Assembly: GCA_023391695.1 (NCBI GenBank)
Contig: JAEWAK010000037.1
Location: forward strand, 364,501-428,500
Direction of reading: 5' to 3'
Length of the DNA stretch: 64,000 nt
Source of the DNA: Bacillota bacterium
GTDB taxonomy: Bacteria > Bacillota > Clostridia > Lachnospirales > Lachnospiraceae
Below, one piece after another: positions 52,060 to 62,080 of the stretch. The position numbers were made by a program, and so were the translations under genes. The notes under the pieces were generated by a model that saw only the letters and a list, made by a program, of their open reading frames with translations, was not told the origin of the DNA and made no database searches. Positions within the stretch are counted from its first letter, which is position 1, and every line of letters starts with the position of its first letter.

Positions 52060-53115
52060 CTAATCATTATATTCCATATATTCCATGGCAGATTTTCTTA
52101 ACTTTAATTCAACAGGCAGCATAATGTGCTTTGTTTCACTGGTTTTACGGCGTATTGCATCTATGATTGTCTCAACAGCCACGATACCTTTTTCATAAAT
52201 GGGCTGATGGACTGACGTTAACCCCGGATTGTTATACTCACATCCTTTCGTATCATCAAAACCTACGATTGATAAATCTTTTGGTATCTGTTTCCCCTGG
52301 TCATAAAATGCCTTTATTATTCCAAATGCGACTGCATCTGCCACAGCAAAAACCGCACTTATTTTTTCCCTGCTTTTTAATATATTTAAGCCTGTGCGAT
52401 ATCCTCCTTCAAATGTCAGGGCATCCTGGAATATCCAATGCCCGTCGGCAGTAATTCCATACTCCGATAATGCACTTTTATAACCCAGGAACCGTCTGTA
52501 TATGGCACCGTCGACCATTATATTGGAAGCGGCTATTGCTATATTGCGATGTCCCAGTTCCAATAAATACTTTGTTGCCAGATATCCGCCCTGCCTGTCA
52601 TCAATCCCTATACTATGATGTAATTTCGTTCCGTCATCATAGGCGTCCATAAGTACAAGTTCACTGCCTAATTTTTTCATTTCTTCCGATATGACAACCG
52701 TATAGTTGCCGATAAAAATTGCCCCGTCCAGGTTTCTTTTTATAATCCAGTCCCGGCAGCTTTGTCCCGGTCTGACGCCTTTAATGAGAATATCATAGTC
52801 TAATTCCGTAGCCTTATACTCTGCTCCGCTGATCAGTTCTCCATAAAAAGGATTTTCTTTTAATAACAGGCTGGCATCTGAACCTGTTTCCGTTATAGGC
52901 AGCAGCAAACCAATCATATTGGAATATCTGTTTGTTAGACTTCTTGCTATGAGATTGGGCTTATAGTCCATTTCTTCCATCGTATTTAATATAAGTCTTT
53001 TTGTATCGTCCGATACTTTATTGATACCATTTATAACATTGGAAACCGTTGCTACGGATACGCCTGTTTTCTCTGCAATGTCTTTTATTGTCGCACGTTT
53101 TTTTATATCCTTCAT
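52060..53115 (-). CDS. LacI-family regulator of the starch operon
   Basis: 351 residues. AGGAGG is present but 13 bases from the ATG. HTH TIKDIAEKTGVSVATVSNVI and hinge YKPNLIARSLTNRYS, effector domain with GLLLPITETGSDASLLLKEN, LLELGHRNIAIAASNIM and LSIVGFDDTKGCEYNNPGLT. It is last in the run of minus-strand amylolytic genes and probably controls them through the GTTAAACGGTTAAC site before the binding-protein gene. MalR-like role is inferred from context. Confidence 0.88.
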   Translation of the reverse strand: MKDIKKRATIKDIAEKTGVSVATVSNVINGINKVSDDTKRLILNTMEEMDYKPNLIARSLTNRYSNMIGLLLPITETGSDASLLLKENPFYGELISGAEYKATELDYDILIKGVRPGQSCRDWIIKRNLDGAIFIGNYTVVISEEMKKLGSELVLMDAYDDGTKLHHSIGIDDRQGGYLATKYLLELGHRNIAIAASNIMVDGAIYRRFLGYKSALSEYGITADGHWIFQDALTFEGGYRTGLNILKSREKISAVFAVADAVAFGIIKAFYDQGKQIPKDLSIVGFDDTKGCEYNNPGLTSVHQPIYEKGIVAVETIIDAIRRKTSETKHIMLPVELKLRKSAMEYMEYND

Positions 53116-53303
53116 TTTCGTAGTTATACCTCCTGGGTTATCTCTATCTTAACAAACAAATGGGATACAACTACTGTATACATCTGTTGTACATAACCGT
53201 ATAATAACTTAATATTCCGTTTTCGTTCGATTAAAATCATTCTAAATACATTATACCATAGAAAAGCATTCAATCCAGTATTATTTATGGATTATACAGT
53301 GCC

Positions 53304-53470
53304 GTCCGGCCGGAAAGGCTGTTTCGGTTCGACCGGAGACGCCTTGGAAACAAGAACTGCTGCGATGTTTTTAGGTCTTTAAGGCTCTCATGAGAACAGA
53401 CATCAGGAAAGCAAGACGGGGATTTCCCTGTCCGGTTAAAATACCGCCATGAGTCTTTTCTCATGGCGGT
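53304..53470 (+). ncRNA. Unidentified structured RNA with its own promoter and terminator
   Basis: A weak promoter (TTCAAT 53269-53274, 18-bp spacer, TATACA 53293-53298) precedes GC-rich sequence in an AT-rich gap. CCGGCCGGAAA near the 5' end pairs with TTTCCCTGTCCGG near 53435; inside lie the hairpin GTTTCGGTTCGACCGGAGAC and GATGT/ACATC. CCGCCATGAG/CTCATGGCGG (53444-53469) then TTTATC ends it. It fits an independent small RNA of about 165 nt. I could not assign it to 6S, SRP, tmRNA, RNase P or a riboswitch I know; raiA-type RNA is one candidate to test. Confidence 0.55.
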
Positions 53471-53522
53471 TTATCATCGGATTATTCACATATTCCAATC
53501 TGTCTTTTCGCAGTACGGTTCG

Positions 53523-53600
53523 TTTTAACTCCCATCTGTGCGCTAGAGCGCACCTATAAATCAGGATGTTGAAAAAATCTGCTTTTGCTTTTTCAACCTA
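53523..53600. repeat. Two-hairpin repeat (copy 2), not at a start codon
   Basis: Same order as the element before nadE: GTTGAAAAA/TTTTTCAAC stem, GTGCGCTCTAGCGCAC stem, ATGGGAGTTAAAA. Here no ATG follows. It lies just past the stop of the amylase gene. Confidence 0.85.
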
Positions 53601-53638
53601 TCCGCCCGGTCTAATAAACCTGATTATACTTACTCCGT

Positions 53639-55903
53639 TTAATTCTGGCTCCAGGTATAGACCTTGGTATCCACAACTCCCGTACTGTCTGAACTGGAGG
53701 TAAATGCACGATTTGAAGAACTTTCCCAGGTGACATTTCCGTTGGCATCTTTTTTAATGAATTTAAATTCAAAAGCGGTACCTGCCGGTACACTGACAGG
53801 CAAATACCATTCCGGATATTTCGGGCAATGCATTGCTTCCGTGCTTTTGTCCGGATTCCAGGAACCCAATTCCGGGATGCTGCCAACTATATAAATATTT
53901 TCACCATAATTAGTCTGTGCATTCACATGGAAAATTACCTGATTCTGATCCGCTGTCAATACATTATATTTAAATACATTACTTGTTACCCCGTTATTTG
54001 TCACCGTAACATCATTCATACCGGCAGCCGCACCGCCCGGAACTACTGCAATTACTTCGGTATCCGCAGCTGAAAGTACCGTTGCCTGAACCTTACCAAA
54101 AGCTACCACCGGAGATCCGCCAAGTCCCTGGCCGGAAATATACACTTTCTGTCCGGCCCTGCCCATGGTATTAACTACATCACCAATACGCGGCGCACCG
54201 GCAGAATCATTTCCCGTATCATAGGACCATACATCAACTTCGCCTCCCTGTAACTCCAAACGGTTAATCATATTTCCTGCATTGGAAGTACCGACGTTTA
54301 TACTGTCGCCATATAATAATCCGCCAAGCGTATCCGCGTAATCTCCGGCCGGAAGGCTGGTCTTTAAATCAGTTACCGTATAAGACTTGTCCGGTTGGCG
54401 GTTAACAGCGACAACTACATATTCATCAAAAAACTGGCGTTCAAAAATCAGCACGTCATTATTGCTGAATAAAATATTCGTTGTACCGAATGCTACCGCA
54501 TTATTGGCCTGTCTTAATTCAGATAATTCACCTATTACCTTATATGCGGCAGTATTTTCATTGAAACCGGCAGAGGTCTGCATGAAAATCCGTCCGGCAT
54601 CATTATTTGACGTACCGGGATTTACATATTGTTCCGTACCATAATATATATTGGGAATACCTCTTGATGTCAATAAAACAGCCAAAGCGGCATGATATGG
54701 TTTTTGGTTCGGCTGGATATAACCGAAACGGCTGACATCGTGATTATCCAGAAAGGTTACCGTCTGATTCTCATAATCATAATCAGCGGATGTATAGAGC
54801 AGCATATTCCCAAAATCACTCATTGTAGTCGAAAAGCTGCCAAAAGCAGAGGTAGCCGCGTTATAAAATTCAAAGTCGAGATTATTTACCCCGGTCCTTG
54901 TTGGAAAACTGATATATTCACTGTATTTTGCACTGGGACGTCCAATAAAAAATTCACCAAAGTTTGTGATTGTCGATATGCTGTTTGTTGCATCCATCAA
55001 ACCACGGACAAAGGCCGGATTTAAATGTAATGTGGCATCATGGCGAATACCGTCAATGCCTAATCCGGTCCAATATGCCACCGCACTCTCAAGATAGGAT
55101 ACAACCTGAGCATTCTCCTGGGAGAAATCCGCCAGATTTGCCAAATCTTTATTCCGATAGCTGAAAACATCCGTCTCACTGTCGGCACGGTTACCAAGAT
55201 GATGAAACCAGCCGTTATAATCATTATTCGGATCCGCTACCAGATTTTCGACAATACCGTCTCCGTTCGCATCATACGGCCTGCCTTCCGATCCAATGGC
55301 ATATTTCCCATCCGCTGATTTATCCGGTTCGTATAATTTACCGTCTGCATGGGTATCGCTGGTATGATTTGTGACAAAATCAATTACAAGTTTTATACCG
55401 TTTGCATGAAGGGCATCTCTTAATTCTTTGAATTCATTCAGCGTTCCAAAGTGTTCGTTGGTAGCAAAATAATTACGTACATGATATCCATGATAGGCTA
55501 CCCAGCTGCTGTTACCGCTAACGGTAGCTTCTTCACGGTTTTTATATGGTGCTGTAATCCAGACTGCCGTTATACCCATATTTTTTAGATATGGGATCTT
55601 ATCCATAATGCCTTGCCAGTCGCCCCCCTGATAATGATTTAAGTTACTGCCGGTGCCGTCAAAATAGGCTGAATTAAAACCCTCCGGAATATTATTACCG
55701 GTATCTCCATCGTAAAAACGGTCGGTAATAATCTGATAAACTACATCCCTTGCGGTCACCGGTCCAAGATTCGCCGCATAACCCGATTCTGCCTGTACCG
55801 GCTGAAAGAAATGAGGTACGAAATTTGTAGCAACAAGAAGTGACACTGCTGTCATTGTTGAAAATATTACTTTGATCATTGAATAATTTTTCATCTTTCT
55901 CAT
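53639..55903 (-). CDS. Secreted CGTase-like alpha-amylase (GH13) with TIG and CBM20 domains
   Basis: 754 residues, AGGAGG before the ATG, signal peptide ending near PVQA. Catalytic barrel with GH13 regions: KLVIDFVTNHTSD, GLGIDGIRHDATLHLN (nucleophile Asp), TNFGEFF (acid/base Glu) and VTFLDNHDVSRF. LANLADFSQEN places Phe at the central subsite position typical of cyclodextrin glucanotransferases. Then domain C, an IPT/TIG domain (PRIGDVVNTMGRAGQKVYIS) and a C-terminal CBM20 (VIFHVNAQTNYGENIYIVGS). This five-domain A-E layout is that of CGTases and maltogenic amylases. It should act on starch outside the cell. KH in region II of CGTases is LH here. Confidence 0.88.
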   Translation of the reverse strand: MRKMKNYSMIKVIFSTMTAVSLLVATNFVPHFFQPVQAESGYAANLGPVTARDVVYQIITDRFYDGDTGNNIPEGFNSAYFDGTGSNLNHYQGGDWQGIMDKIPYLKNMGITAVWITAPYKNREEATVSGNSSWVAYHGYHVRNYFATNEHFGTLNEFKELRDALHANGIKLVIDFVTNHTSDTHADGKLYEPDKSADGKYAIGSEGRPYDANGDGIVENLVADPNNDYNGWFHHLGNRADSETDVFSYRNKDLANLADFSQENAQVVSYLESAVAYWTGLGIDGIRHDATLHLNPAFVRGLMDATNSISTITNFGEFFIGRPSAKYSEYISFPTRTGVNNLDFEFYNAATSAFGSFSTTMSDFGNMLLYTSADYDYENQTVTFLDNHDVSRFGYIQPNQKPYHAALAVLLTSRGIPNIYYGTEQYVNPGTSNNDAGRIFMQTSAGFNENTAAYKVIGELSELRQANNAVAFGTTNILFSNNDVLIFERQFFDEYVVVAVNRQPDKSYTVTDLKTSLPAGDYADTLGGLLYGDSINVGTSNAGNMINRLELQGGEVDVWSYDTGNDSAGAPRIGDVVNTMGRAGQKVYISGQGLGGSPVVAFGKVQATVLSAADTEVIAVVPGGAAAGMNDVTVTNNGVTSNVFKYNVLTADQNQVIFHVNAQTNYGENIYIVGSIPELGSWNPDKSTEAMHCPKYPEWYLPVSVPAGTAFEFKFIKKDANGNVTWESSSNRAFTSSSDSTGVVDTKVYTWSQN

Positions 55904-56217
55904 AGGAACCTCCTGATAATTTATATTTTGTTTCCGTCACTAGTACAGCATTGCATAAATAATGCTTAATATCAGTGCCTGATATTTGTGTCGGGGCAAG
56001 GCGGAGGAAGGAGGCGCAGTGGTGTCTGCGCGTTCTTCCGACAACGCGGCACTGGCGCGAATAGCAGGTACTGAATTAAGTGTTATTTACACAATGCTGT
56101 ACCAGGTTTCTAACGAACAGCGTACGCTTTCTCCTTTGTTTTGCGTGTCGATGGATTACACGCTTTTATATCAAACCACTTTTTACTCCATCCATAAAAA
56201 GCAGTTTAACATCCTGA
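55904..56217. other. GC-rich intergenic block between the two GH13 genes
   Basis: Contains GGGGCAAGGCGGAGGAAGGA and further GC-rich sequence (CGCGTTCTTCCGACAACGCG) unlike the AT-rich surroundings, with several short stems. The amylase leader lies at 55904-55935. I do not recognise the block; it may be another repeat element. Confidence 0.4.
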
Positions 56218-58125
56218 TTACTCAAGGTTTATATGCAGCAAATAACTTTGATGTGCCGGTACTGTAAATTTTAACCTTCCATTCTCTATGTTTGAATGGA
56301 TCTCCTCACCAAAATAATCCTCTTTTACTGCCGCAGCTTCAATTCCAAAATATTCCATTGGCAATGAAACTTCCTGCGCTCCGGCACTCGTGGAACAGAT
56401 GACAAAAATAACTTCTGTTTCCGTAAATCTTGCGTATGCGAATACATATTCTTCATCAAAAACCACAAAAAAGCCGCCGTCACTCAGAGCTTCCGAATTT
56501 TGCTTTAACCTTGCCAGTTTTTGATATAACAGATAATTATTTTGTGTTTCTCCATCCGGTTCCGGGCTCCAGTTCATAGGATAGCGGAACCCCTCATTAT
56601 CCGTAATTCTTCCGTCCAGCAGTATTTCATCCCCGTAATATATATTCGGTGCACCCGGTAAGGTAAATAACATCATAACGGCACCGCGATATTCCTGCCT
56701 GTGAATCCGTTTGTTATTATATAATCTGGACATATCATGGCTGCCTAACAAATTAAATAACTGGTTACGGACGGAAAACGGAATTCCGGAATAAAATCCA
56801 AGTATCCGCTGCTTTAACTGCCTTGCTTTCATCCGCACGGGTACTGACCTCAGGATATCATTTCTTTCATGAAACAAATCCGTCTCCCCCAGAAATTCAC
56901 GGATCGGCCTGGCACATCCAAAATAATTCATTACGGAATCCCATTCATCTCCCCGGAACATTTCCGAACAATCGGACCAGTCCTCTGCCAGGATCAAAAG
57001 GTCCGGGTTTTCCTTCTTTAATTCCCTGCGAAGTTCTCTCCATACTTCATGATAAAGATCGGCGGTATCATTACGCGCCATGCAATCTGCAACGTCAAAT
57101 CTCCAGCCATCGATATGATACGGAGCATGGATCCACTTTTTTAAAACAGAATCGTAATTCTTATAAATCCTGTTTCTCAATTCTTTTGAGGTATAGTTTA
57201 ACTTAGGCATTGTCTGAACGCCTGCCCAGGTATCGTAACGATTCTCACCGTCGAAAAAATAAAATTCCCGCTCTTTGGAATCCTTATTCTTGTATGCTCC
57301 CACATTTTCTCCGTAAAATTCATTATCACGGTTGAACCATTTACCTGCGGAACTTGTATGATTGACTGAGATATCCAAAAGCAGTTTCATATTTCTCTTA
57401 TGCAGTTCCTCGGAAAGCCGCACCAGTGCTTCATCTCCGCCAAGGTGAGGATCTACATGAAAAAAATCGATACAGTCATATTTATGTACGGACGGGGATA
57501 CAAAGATTGGGTTCAAATAGATTGCCGTAACTCCCAATTCCTGAAGATAATCCAATTTACTTAAGATCCCATACAGATCTCCGCCATAAAAATCCAGTCC
57601 ATGTCCTTCTTCCCATTTCGCAGCAGGGGTATTCCAGTCTTTTACCCGGATCGTCTTATATCCCTGGTAGGTGTACTCCCCGTCTTTTACACTGAGCTCC
57701 GGTTTTCCGTTACAAAACCGTTCCGGGAAAATCTGATAAAATACGTTTTTATTCACCCAGTCCGGATTCTGATAATCGACTAATATTGTAAAATCCCTCG
57801 ATTCATCCGGTATATAATCTGTGATCCGGTATTGGGTATAATAATAAATAGCCTCCTTTGCAACCAAATAGAATTGGTAATGCAGCCTAGCCTCTCTGAC
57901 CGTTACATCACAAGTGAAATACATAAGCCCTTTCTCTTTTTTTAATATCTCCATCATATAAAGCCGTTCTGCCCCAAATTCTTTCGTTCTTAACAAAACA
58001 TGGGTAATATCGGTATTATGAAGCATTCGCAACCGAAGGGATATTGTTTCGCCTTTCTTCGGAAAAGGATTGCTTACATAATATTTTGATCCATCCGAAT
58101 ATACACTGTCTAACCACTGATACAA
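56218..58125 (-). CDS. Intracellular GH13_20 enzyme (neopullulanase/cyclomaltodextrinase type)
   Basis: 635 residues from TTG 58125 with GGGAGG 7 bases upstream. An N-terminal CBM34-like domain (1-125) is followed by a barrel: NVFYQIFPERFCNG, AIYLNPIFVSPSVHKYDCID, LLLDISVNHTSS, HIDGWRFDVADCMA (nucleophile Asp), LLILAEDWSDC (acid/base Glu; usual GEVW/GEIW replaced by AEDW), and NLLGSHDMSR. No signal peptide, so it acts inside the cell. The family opens cyclodextrins and hydrolyses maltodextrins. It follows the transporter genes, which suits import of cyclodextrins made by the CGTase. Confidence 0.88.
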   Translation of the reverse strand: MYQWLDSVYSDGSKYYVSNPFPKKGETISLRLRMLHNTDITHVLLRTKEFGAERLYMMEILKKEKGLMYFTCDVTVREARLHYQFYLVAKEAIYYYTQYRITDYIPDESRDFTILVDYQNPDWVNKNVFYQIFPERFCNGKPELSVKDGEYTYQGYKTIRVKDWNTPAAKWEEGHGLDFYGGDLYGILSKLDYLQELGVTAIYLNPIFVSPSVHKYDCIDFFHVDPHLGGDEALVRLSEELHKRNMKLLLDISVNHTSSAGKWFNRDNEFYGENVGAYKNKDSKEREFYFFDGENRYDTWAGVQTMPKLNYTSKELRNRIYKNYDSVLKKWIHAPYHIDGWRFDVADCMARNDTADLYHEVWRELRRELKKENPDLLILAEDWSDCSEMFRGDEWDSVMNYFGCARPIREFLGETDLFHERNDILRSVPVRMKARQLKQRILGFYSGIPFSVRNQLFNLLGSHDMSRLYNNKRIHRQEYRGAVMMLFTLPGAPNIYYGDEILLDGRITDNEGFRYPMNWSPEPDGETQNNYLLYQKLARLKQNSEALSDGGFFVVFDEEYVFAYARFTETEVIFVICSTSAGAQEVSLPMEYFGIEAAAVKEDYFGEEIHSNIENGRLKFTVPAHQSYLLHINLE

Positions 58126-58241
58126 TTCATTACCTCCCTGCCATCCTGCGCCGGCACTTTCCTGTGTTTTTCTTTAGAATTTTTATTGCTTTTCAGTCAC
58201 CTGAGCGTGTTTTTAAGCTCTTCTGAATAGTCACTAAATTT

Positions 58242-59129
58242 TTATTCTTTAATTGCTCCTACTACAAGACCAGTTGTAAAATACCTCTGCAATGCCGGAT
58301 AAATAACCAGCAAAGGAATAACCGAAATGACGATTTTAGCAGAGTTAAGCGTTCGTGTCGAAACCGAAAGATATTGTTTCAGTTTCTCAATATCCGTTAC
58401 TTCCGACAAATCAAAAGCAGCGGATATTAACTGAATATATGTCTGCAACGGATAATTGGAGGTTTTGGAAATGTATAAAATCCCGCTGAAATAATCGTTC
58501 CAATGTCCCACAATACAAAACAGGCAAATCGTGGCAAGACAGGGCTTCGATGCCGGTAAAAACACATGAGTCAAAACCTGTACCGGGTTCGCTCCGTCCA
58601 TCTCGGCCGCTTCTTCCAGCGATTTTGGCACACTCCGGAAGAAATTCATCAGCAGGATCACATTCCCGACACCAACTGCTCCCGGAAACACCAATGACCA
58701 GATGGTATTCAGCAGCCCCAGTTTATTTACTACCATAAACAGCGGAACCATACCCCCGTTAAACAGCATGGCAAATAAAACAAATTTAATATAAATACCC
58801 TGTGCATAAAATTCTCTTCTGCTCTTTGATAAGGGGTAAGCCAGGGTAATAACCAACGAAAGATTAAGGGCAGTTCCCAATATCACACGTTCTACGGATA
58901 TCAGAAACGATCTCCAGAACTGGTGGTCATCCAGAATTTTACGGTAAGCATTCAAGGTAAAATCTACCGGCAAAATGCCTACTTTACCCGCTGTTGCCGC
59001 AGCACTGCTGCTGAAGGAGGTTGCCGCTACATTCATCAGCGGAAGTAAGCACAGCAGCATCAGTAAAAATGTTACAAAATAGATGAGAATATCGGATATA
59101 TGTAATCTTTTTCTTTTCAGGGTCTTCAT
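58242..59129 (-). CDS. ABC carbohydrate transporter permease (LplC/YtcP type)
   Basis: 295 residues from ATG 59129. Helices with ILIYFVTFLLMLLCLLPLMN, EAA loop KSLEEAAEMDGANPVQVLTH, and the ending YFTTGLVVGAIKE characteristic of LplC/YtcP-type subunits. The GGGAG ribosome site and all sequence immediately upstream come from the two-hairpin repeat. It pairs with the LplB-type permease at 59334. Confidence 0.92.
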   Translation of the reverse strand: MKTLKRKRLHISDILIYFVTFLLMLLCLLPLMNVAATSFSSSAAATAGKVGILPVDFTLNAYRKILDDHQFWRSFLISVERVILGTALNLSLVITLAYPLSKSRREFYAQGIYIKFVLFAMLFNGGMVPLFMVVNKLGLLNTIWSLVFPGAVGVGNVILLMNFFRSVPKSLEEAAEMDGANPVQVLTHVFLPASKPCLATICLFCIVGHWNDYFSGILYISKTSNYPLQTYIQLISAAFDLSEVTDIEKLKQYLSVSTRTLNSAKIVISVIPLLVIYPALQRYFTTGLVVGAIKE

Positions 59130-59300
59130 TTTAACTCCCATCTGTGCGCTCTGGCGCACGTACAAATCAGGATGTTGAAAAAACTGCTTTTGTTTTTTCA
59201 ACCTAACCTCTATTCTTGCGCACGCTCTTTGTGCATATCAAGTTTGTGGTGCACAAGCACAAACTTGCGGTTGAAAAATTTATTTTTCAACCTATCTCCC
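59130..59300. repeat. Two-hairpin repeat (copy 3) plus extra hairpins before lplC-type gene
   Basis: 59130-59205 matches copies 1 and 2 (GTGCGCCAGAGCGCAC, GATGGGAGTTAAA before ATG). Directly after come AAGTTTGTG/CACAAACTT and GGTTGAAAAAT/ATTTTTCAACC stems to about 59292, filling the gap between the permease genes. Confidence 0.8.
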
Positions 59301-59333
59301 TTCCAACGTGAGCTTAATTGGTCTGCTCTACGG

Positions 59334-60224
59334 CTAAAACATCCTGCGGTCCGAGAAGGTGGTAACAAGTTTATTTGCAAATGCTATTAAAATCGCACCA
59401 ACAACCGATTTGATCAAACCAACTGCCGTAGCAAGACTATATTGTCTTTGTAACATACCTACCCGGTAAATATATGTATCTATAATGTCTCCCGTTTCAT
59501 ATACCAATGGATTATACAGATTAAATATCTGGTCAAAACCTGCATTCAGTATATTCGGAAGGCTCATGGTTGTCATAATCAGAATAATCGGCAAAATGCC
59601 CGGTAACGTGATATGAAGCAAACGTTTTAAACGGTTTGCCCCGTCAATTGCCGCTGCTTCATATAACCCCGGATCGATCCCGGTTAAAGCTGCAAGATAA
59701 ATAATCGATCCGTAACCGAACTCTTTCCAGGTTTCCGTAAGAATCATAATCGGCCGGAACCATTTATTACTTCCCATAAACATAATGGGATTTATATGCA
59801 ATAAGGCCAGCACGGAATTGACCGGCCCATCATAAGAGAATATATATTGGACTACCGCGGCTAATACTACCCAGGATAAAAAATGCGGTAAATATACAAT
59901 TGTCTGAACCGACTTCTTAAATATTTTTCCTCTGATTTCATTTAATAATAAAGCAAAGCAAACCGGAACGATTACTCCCAGTATCATCTTCCCTAAAGCA
60001 ATTATAATTGTGTTAAGGAATACCTGCTTGCTGTCCGGTATCGTAAATATAAACTTAAAATAATCCCAGCCTGCCCATTTCGATTTCAGAATGCCTTTTG
60101 CCGGAATATAATTCTGGAATGCCATTACAATACCAAACATGGGCACAAAGGAGAAAACAGCCAAGAATATCATTCCAGGAAGCATCATGACATGATAATA
60201 TAATTGTTTTTTTGACTTATGCAT
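59334..60224 (-). CDS. ABC carbohydrate transporter permease (LplB type)
   Basis: 296 residues from ATG 60224. MMLPGMIFLAVFSFVPMFGI, IVMAFQNYIPAKGIL and the EAA loop PGLYEAAAIDGANRLKRLLH are typical of LplB-type subunits. Together with the LplC-type subunit and the large lipoprotein it forms an oligosaccharide importer; as usual for this class no ATPase gene is adjacent, so a shared MsmX/MsiK ATPase is expected. Confidence 0.92.
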   Translation of the reverse strand: MHKSKKQLYYHVMMLPGMIFLAVFSFVPMFGIVMAFQNYIPAKGILKSKWAGWDYFKFIFTIPDSKQVFLNTIIIALGKMILGVIVPVCFALLLNEIRGKIFKKSVQTIVYLPHFLSWVVLAAVVQYIFSYDGPVNSVLALLHINPIMFMGSNKWFRPIMILTETWKEFGYGSIIYLAALTGIDPGLYEAAAIDGANRLKRLLHITLPGILPIILIMTTMSLPNILNAGFDQIFNLYNPLVYETGDIIDTYIYRVGMLQRQYSLATAVGLIKSVVGAILIAFANKLVTTFSDRRMF

Positions 60225-60367
60225 TTTATCTACCCGCCTTTTTTTAATATGGCATACAGAACTCAAGCGGATCCCTGTATGCCATCACTTTATATATTAC
60301 GCCTGTTCCGCCACATGCCGGCTTAACATGACCAGGCACGCAAATCCATGAAAATCATGATTGGGTT

Positions 60368-62080
60368 TTATTTCAATGTTTCGTTAACTTCTTCCGTAAT
60401 CTGCTTTCCGCCGGCTTTCATCCATTCCTCTGCAAAAGTATCAAAATAATCAACGCTTTTTTCATTTGTAAGGATTTTCAGCATGGTCTCTCTTTCCATT
60501 TTCTGCAGACTTGGCCAGGCCAGCGGCATAGAATCTGTCTGATCGAAAAATACAGGCTGTATTACGTTTACCGGAGTTTCATACATAAGTTTACTGGCAA
60601 CCATACGGGCATTGTAGTTTAACCAATCGGTCGAATCCGGTTTTTCACCTTTTGCTATTGTATCCAGATACTTTTTACAGGATTGATATAATGTATTTTC
60701 ATACATAATCATATTCTTCGGATCTCTTTTCCCTTCAATTGCTTCACTGATGTGTTCATAAGCTAATGCAGCGGCATTATAATAATCAAATCCTCCGATC
60801 GGATCTGTTCCATATGCATGGTTTACATAGTCCAGATATTCTTTCGCTATATCACTTGTGTCCGTATAGGAAGAAGTTCCCTGGTTATAATCCAAAGAAA
60901 TATTAACTGCCTTAACCAACAATTCCGGGTGTTCGTATCCTTTTCTCACGACTTTATAATGCTGGTTCGGATTTCCTGCAAACATGGTTACTTTGCCGTC
61001 AGCCCCTGCCGGTATAATATACGCTCTCCAGACAGCATCCTTGTTTAAAGTATAAGAAGCCTCCAGTGTATATGGCGCCCACCAGCCGCAGAATAAAGCA
61101 CCACATTGCCCTGAAGTTACCAAGGCAGTAATATCATCATAAGTTCTGACAGCGACCTGCTGATCGATCAAACCTTTCTTATACCAGTCGGCAAGTACCT
61201 GTAAGCCCTGCTTCATCTCCGGCTGTACCGATCCGTAAACAGCGTTTCCATCCTCATCCGTAATCCATTGTTCCGGATATGCTCCGAAATAGGTAAAAAT
61301 ATTATTTGCCTGGTAAGCCTGGGCATATCCGCCATAATAGATATCCGGATTAAGAACAAGACCTGCTGTCTTGCCGGCTCCGTTGTTACCCGGATCTTTG
61401 TCAACAAATTCCTGTAATATGTGTTCTATATCCTCGATGGTCTTTGGTTCCGGGAGGTTTAGTTTATCCATCCAATCTCCTCTTAACCATAACATTTCCT
61501 GCCCTGCCGATATTGAAGTTACAGGAATTGCATACAACTTACCGTCAAAAGTCGCCATATCAAGGGATTTATTATCATTGGAAGCGTAAATCTCCTTCAT
61601 AAGATCACCGGCACAATTGTTATAGCTTTCTGTAAGATCTTCAATCATATCATTTGCAATTAATTCTTTTAAAGTTGCATAATCAACACTCATAATATCG
61701 GGAATCTCACCGGTCGTAATTGCCATGGATACTTTCTGGTCATAGTCATCGCCGTCGACAGCTTCAAATACGTTTTTGTTCTGAATGTTTAATTTGTCCT
61801 TATACAGTCTTGAATACCCGTTGTTTTCAGGGCTGTCATTACTGCCTTCCGGGTAAGAAACACTTGCATTTACCTGCAAGCCAATGTTGTAGATAACTTC
61901 TTCCGGATATGGCTCATAGGGTGTTGTTCCCGCCAATTCCCATTGGTCCGTTGAATCCGAGGCTGATTCTGAAACCGCAGCGTCCTGTGTATTATTAGCC
62001 TGCCGGACCGGTTGAGTACACCCTCCAAGTAATGCCAGCATCAAAGCTGCTGTTAATAATAAAGCCGTTTTCTTTCTCAT
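60368..62080 (-). CDS. ABC oligosaccharide-binding lipoprotein (LplA type)
   Basis: 570 residues, AAGGAGG before the ATG. Signal peptide with lipobox LGGC, then a large SBP fold: VSMAITTGEIPDIMSVDYAT, YAIPVTSISAGQEMLWLRGD, WYKKGLIDQQVAVRTYDDIT and PAGADGKVTMFAGNPNQHYK. The 500-plus-residue size and LplB/C partners place it with importers of di- and oligosaccharides. First gene of the amylolytic operon; its promoter carries an operator. Confidence 0.93.
   Translation of the reverse strand: MRKKTALLLTAALMLALLGGCTQPVRQANNTQDAAVSESASDSTDQWELAGTTPYEPYPEEVIYNIGLQVNASVSYPEGSNDSPENNGYSRLYKDKLNIQNKNVFEAVDGDDYDQKVSMAITTGEIPDIMSVDYATLKELIANDMIEDLTESYNNCAGDLMKEIYASNDNKSLDMATFDGKLYAIPVTSISAGQEMLWLRGDWMDKLNLPEPKTIEDIEHILQEFVDKDPGNNGAGKTAGLVLNPDIYYGGYAQAYQANNIFTYFGAYPEQWITDEDGNAVYGSVQPEMKQGLQVLADWYKKGLIDQQVAVRTYDDITALVTSGQCGALFCGWWAPYTLEASYTLNKDAVWRAYIIPAGADGKVTMFAGNPNQHYKVVRKGYEHPELLVKAVNISLDYNQGTSSYTDTSDIAKEYLDYVNHAYGTDPIGGFDYYNAAALAYEHISEAIEGKRDPKNMIMYENTLYQSCKKYLDTIAKGEKPDSTDWLNYNARMVASKLMYETPVNVIQPVFFDQTDSMPLAWPSLQKMERETMLKILTNEKSVDYFDTFAEEWMKAGGKQITEEVNETLK

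Noticed and set aside
53325..53350. TTCGA-containing hairpin considered as tRNA or tmRNA
   Set aside because: No acceptor stem, anticodon arm or CCA-adjacent T arm can be drawn; tmRNA end sequences are absent.
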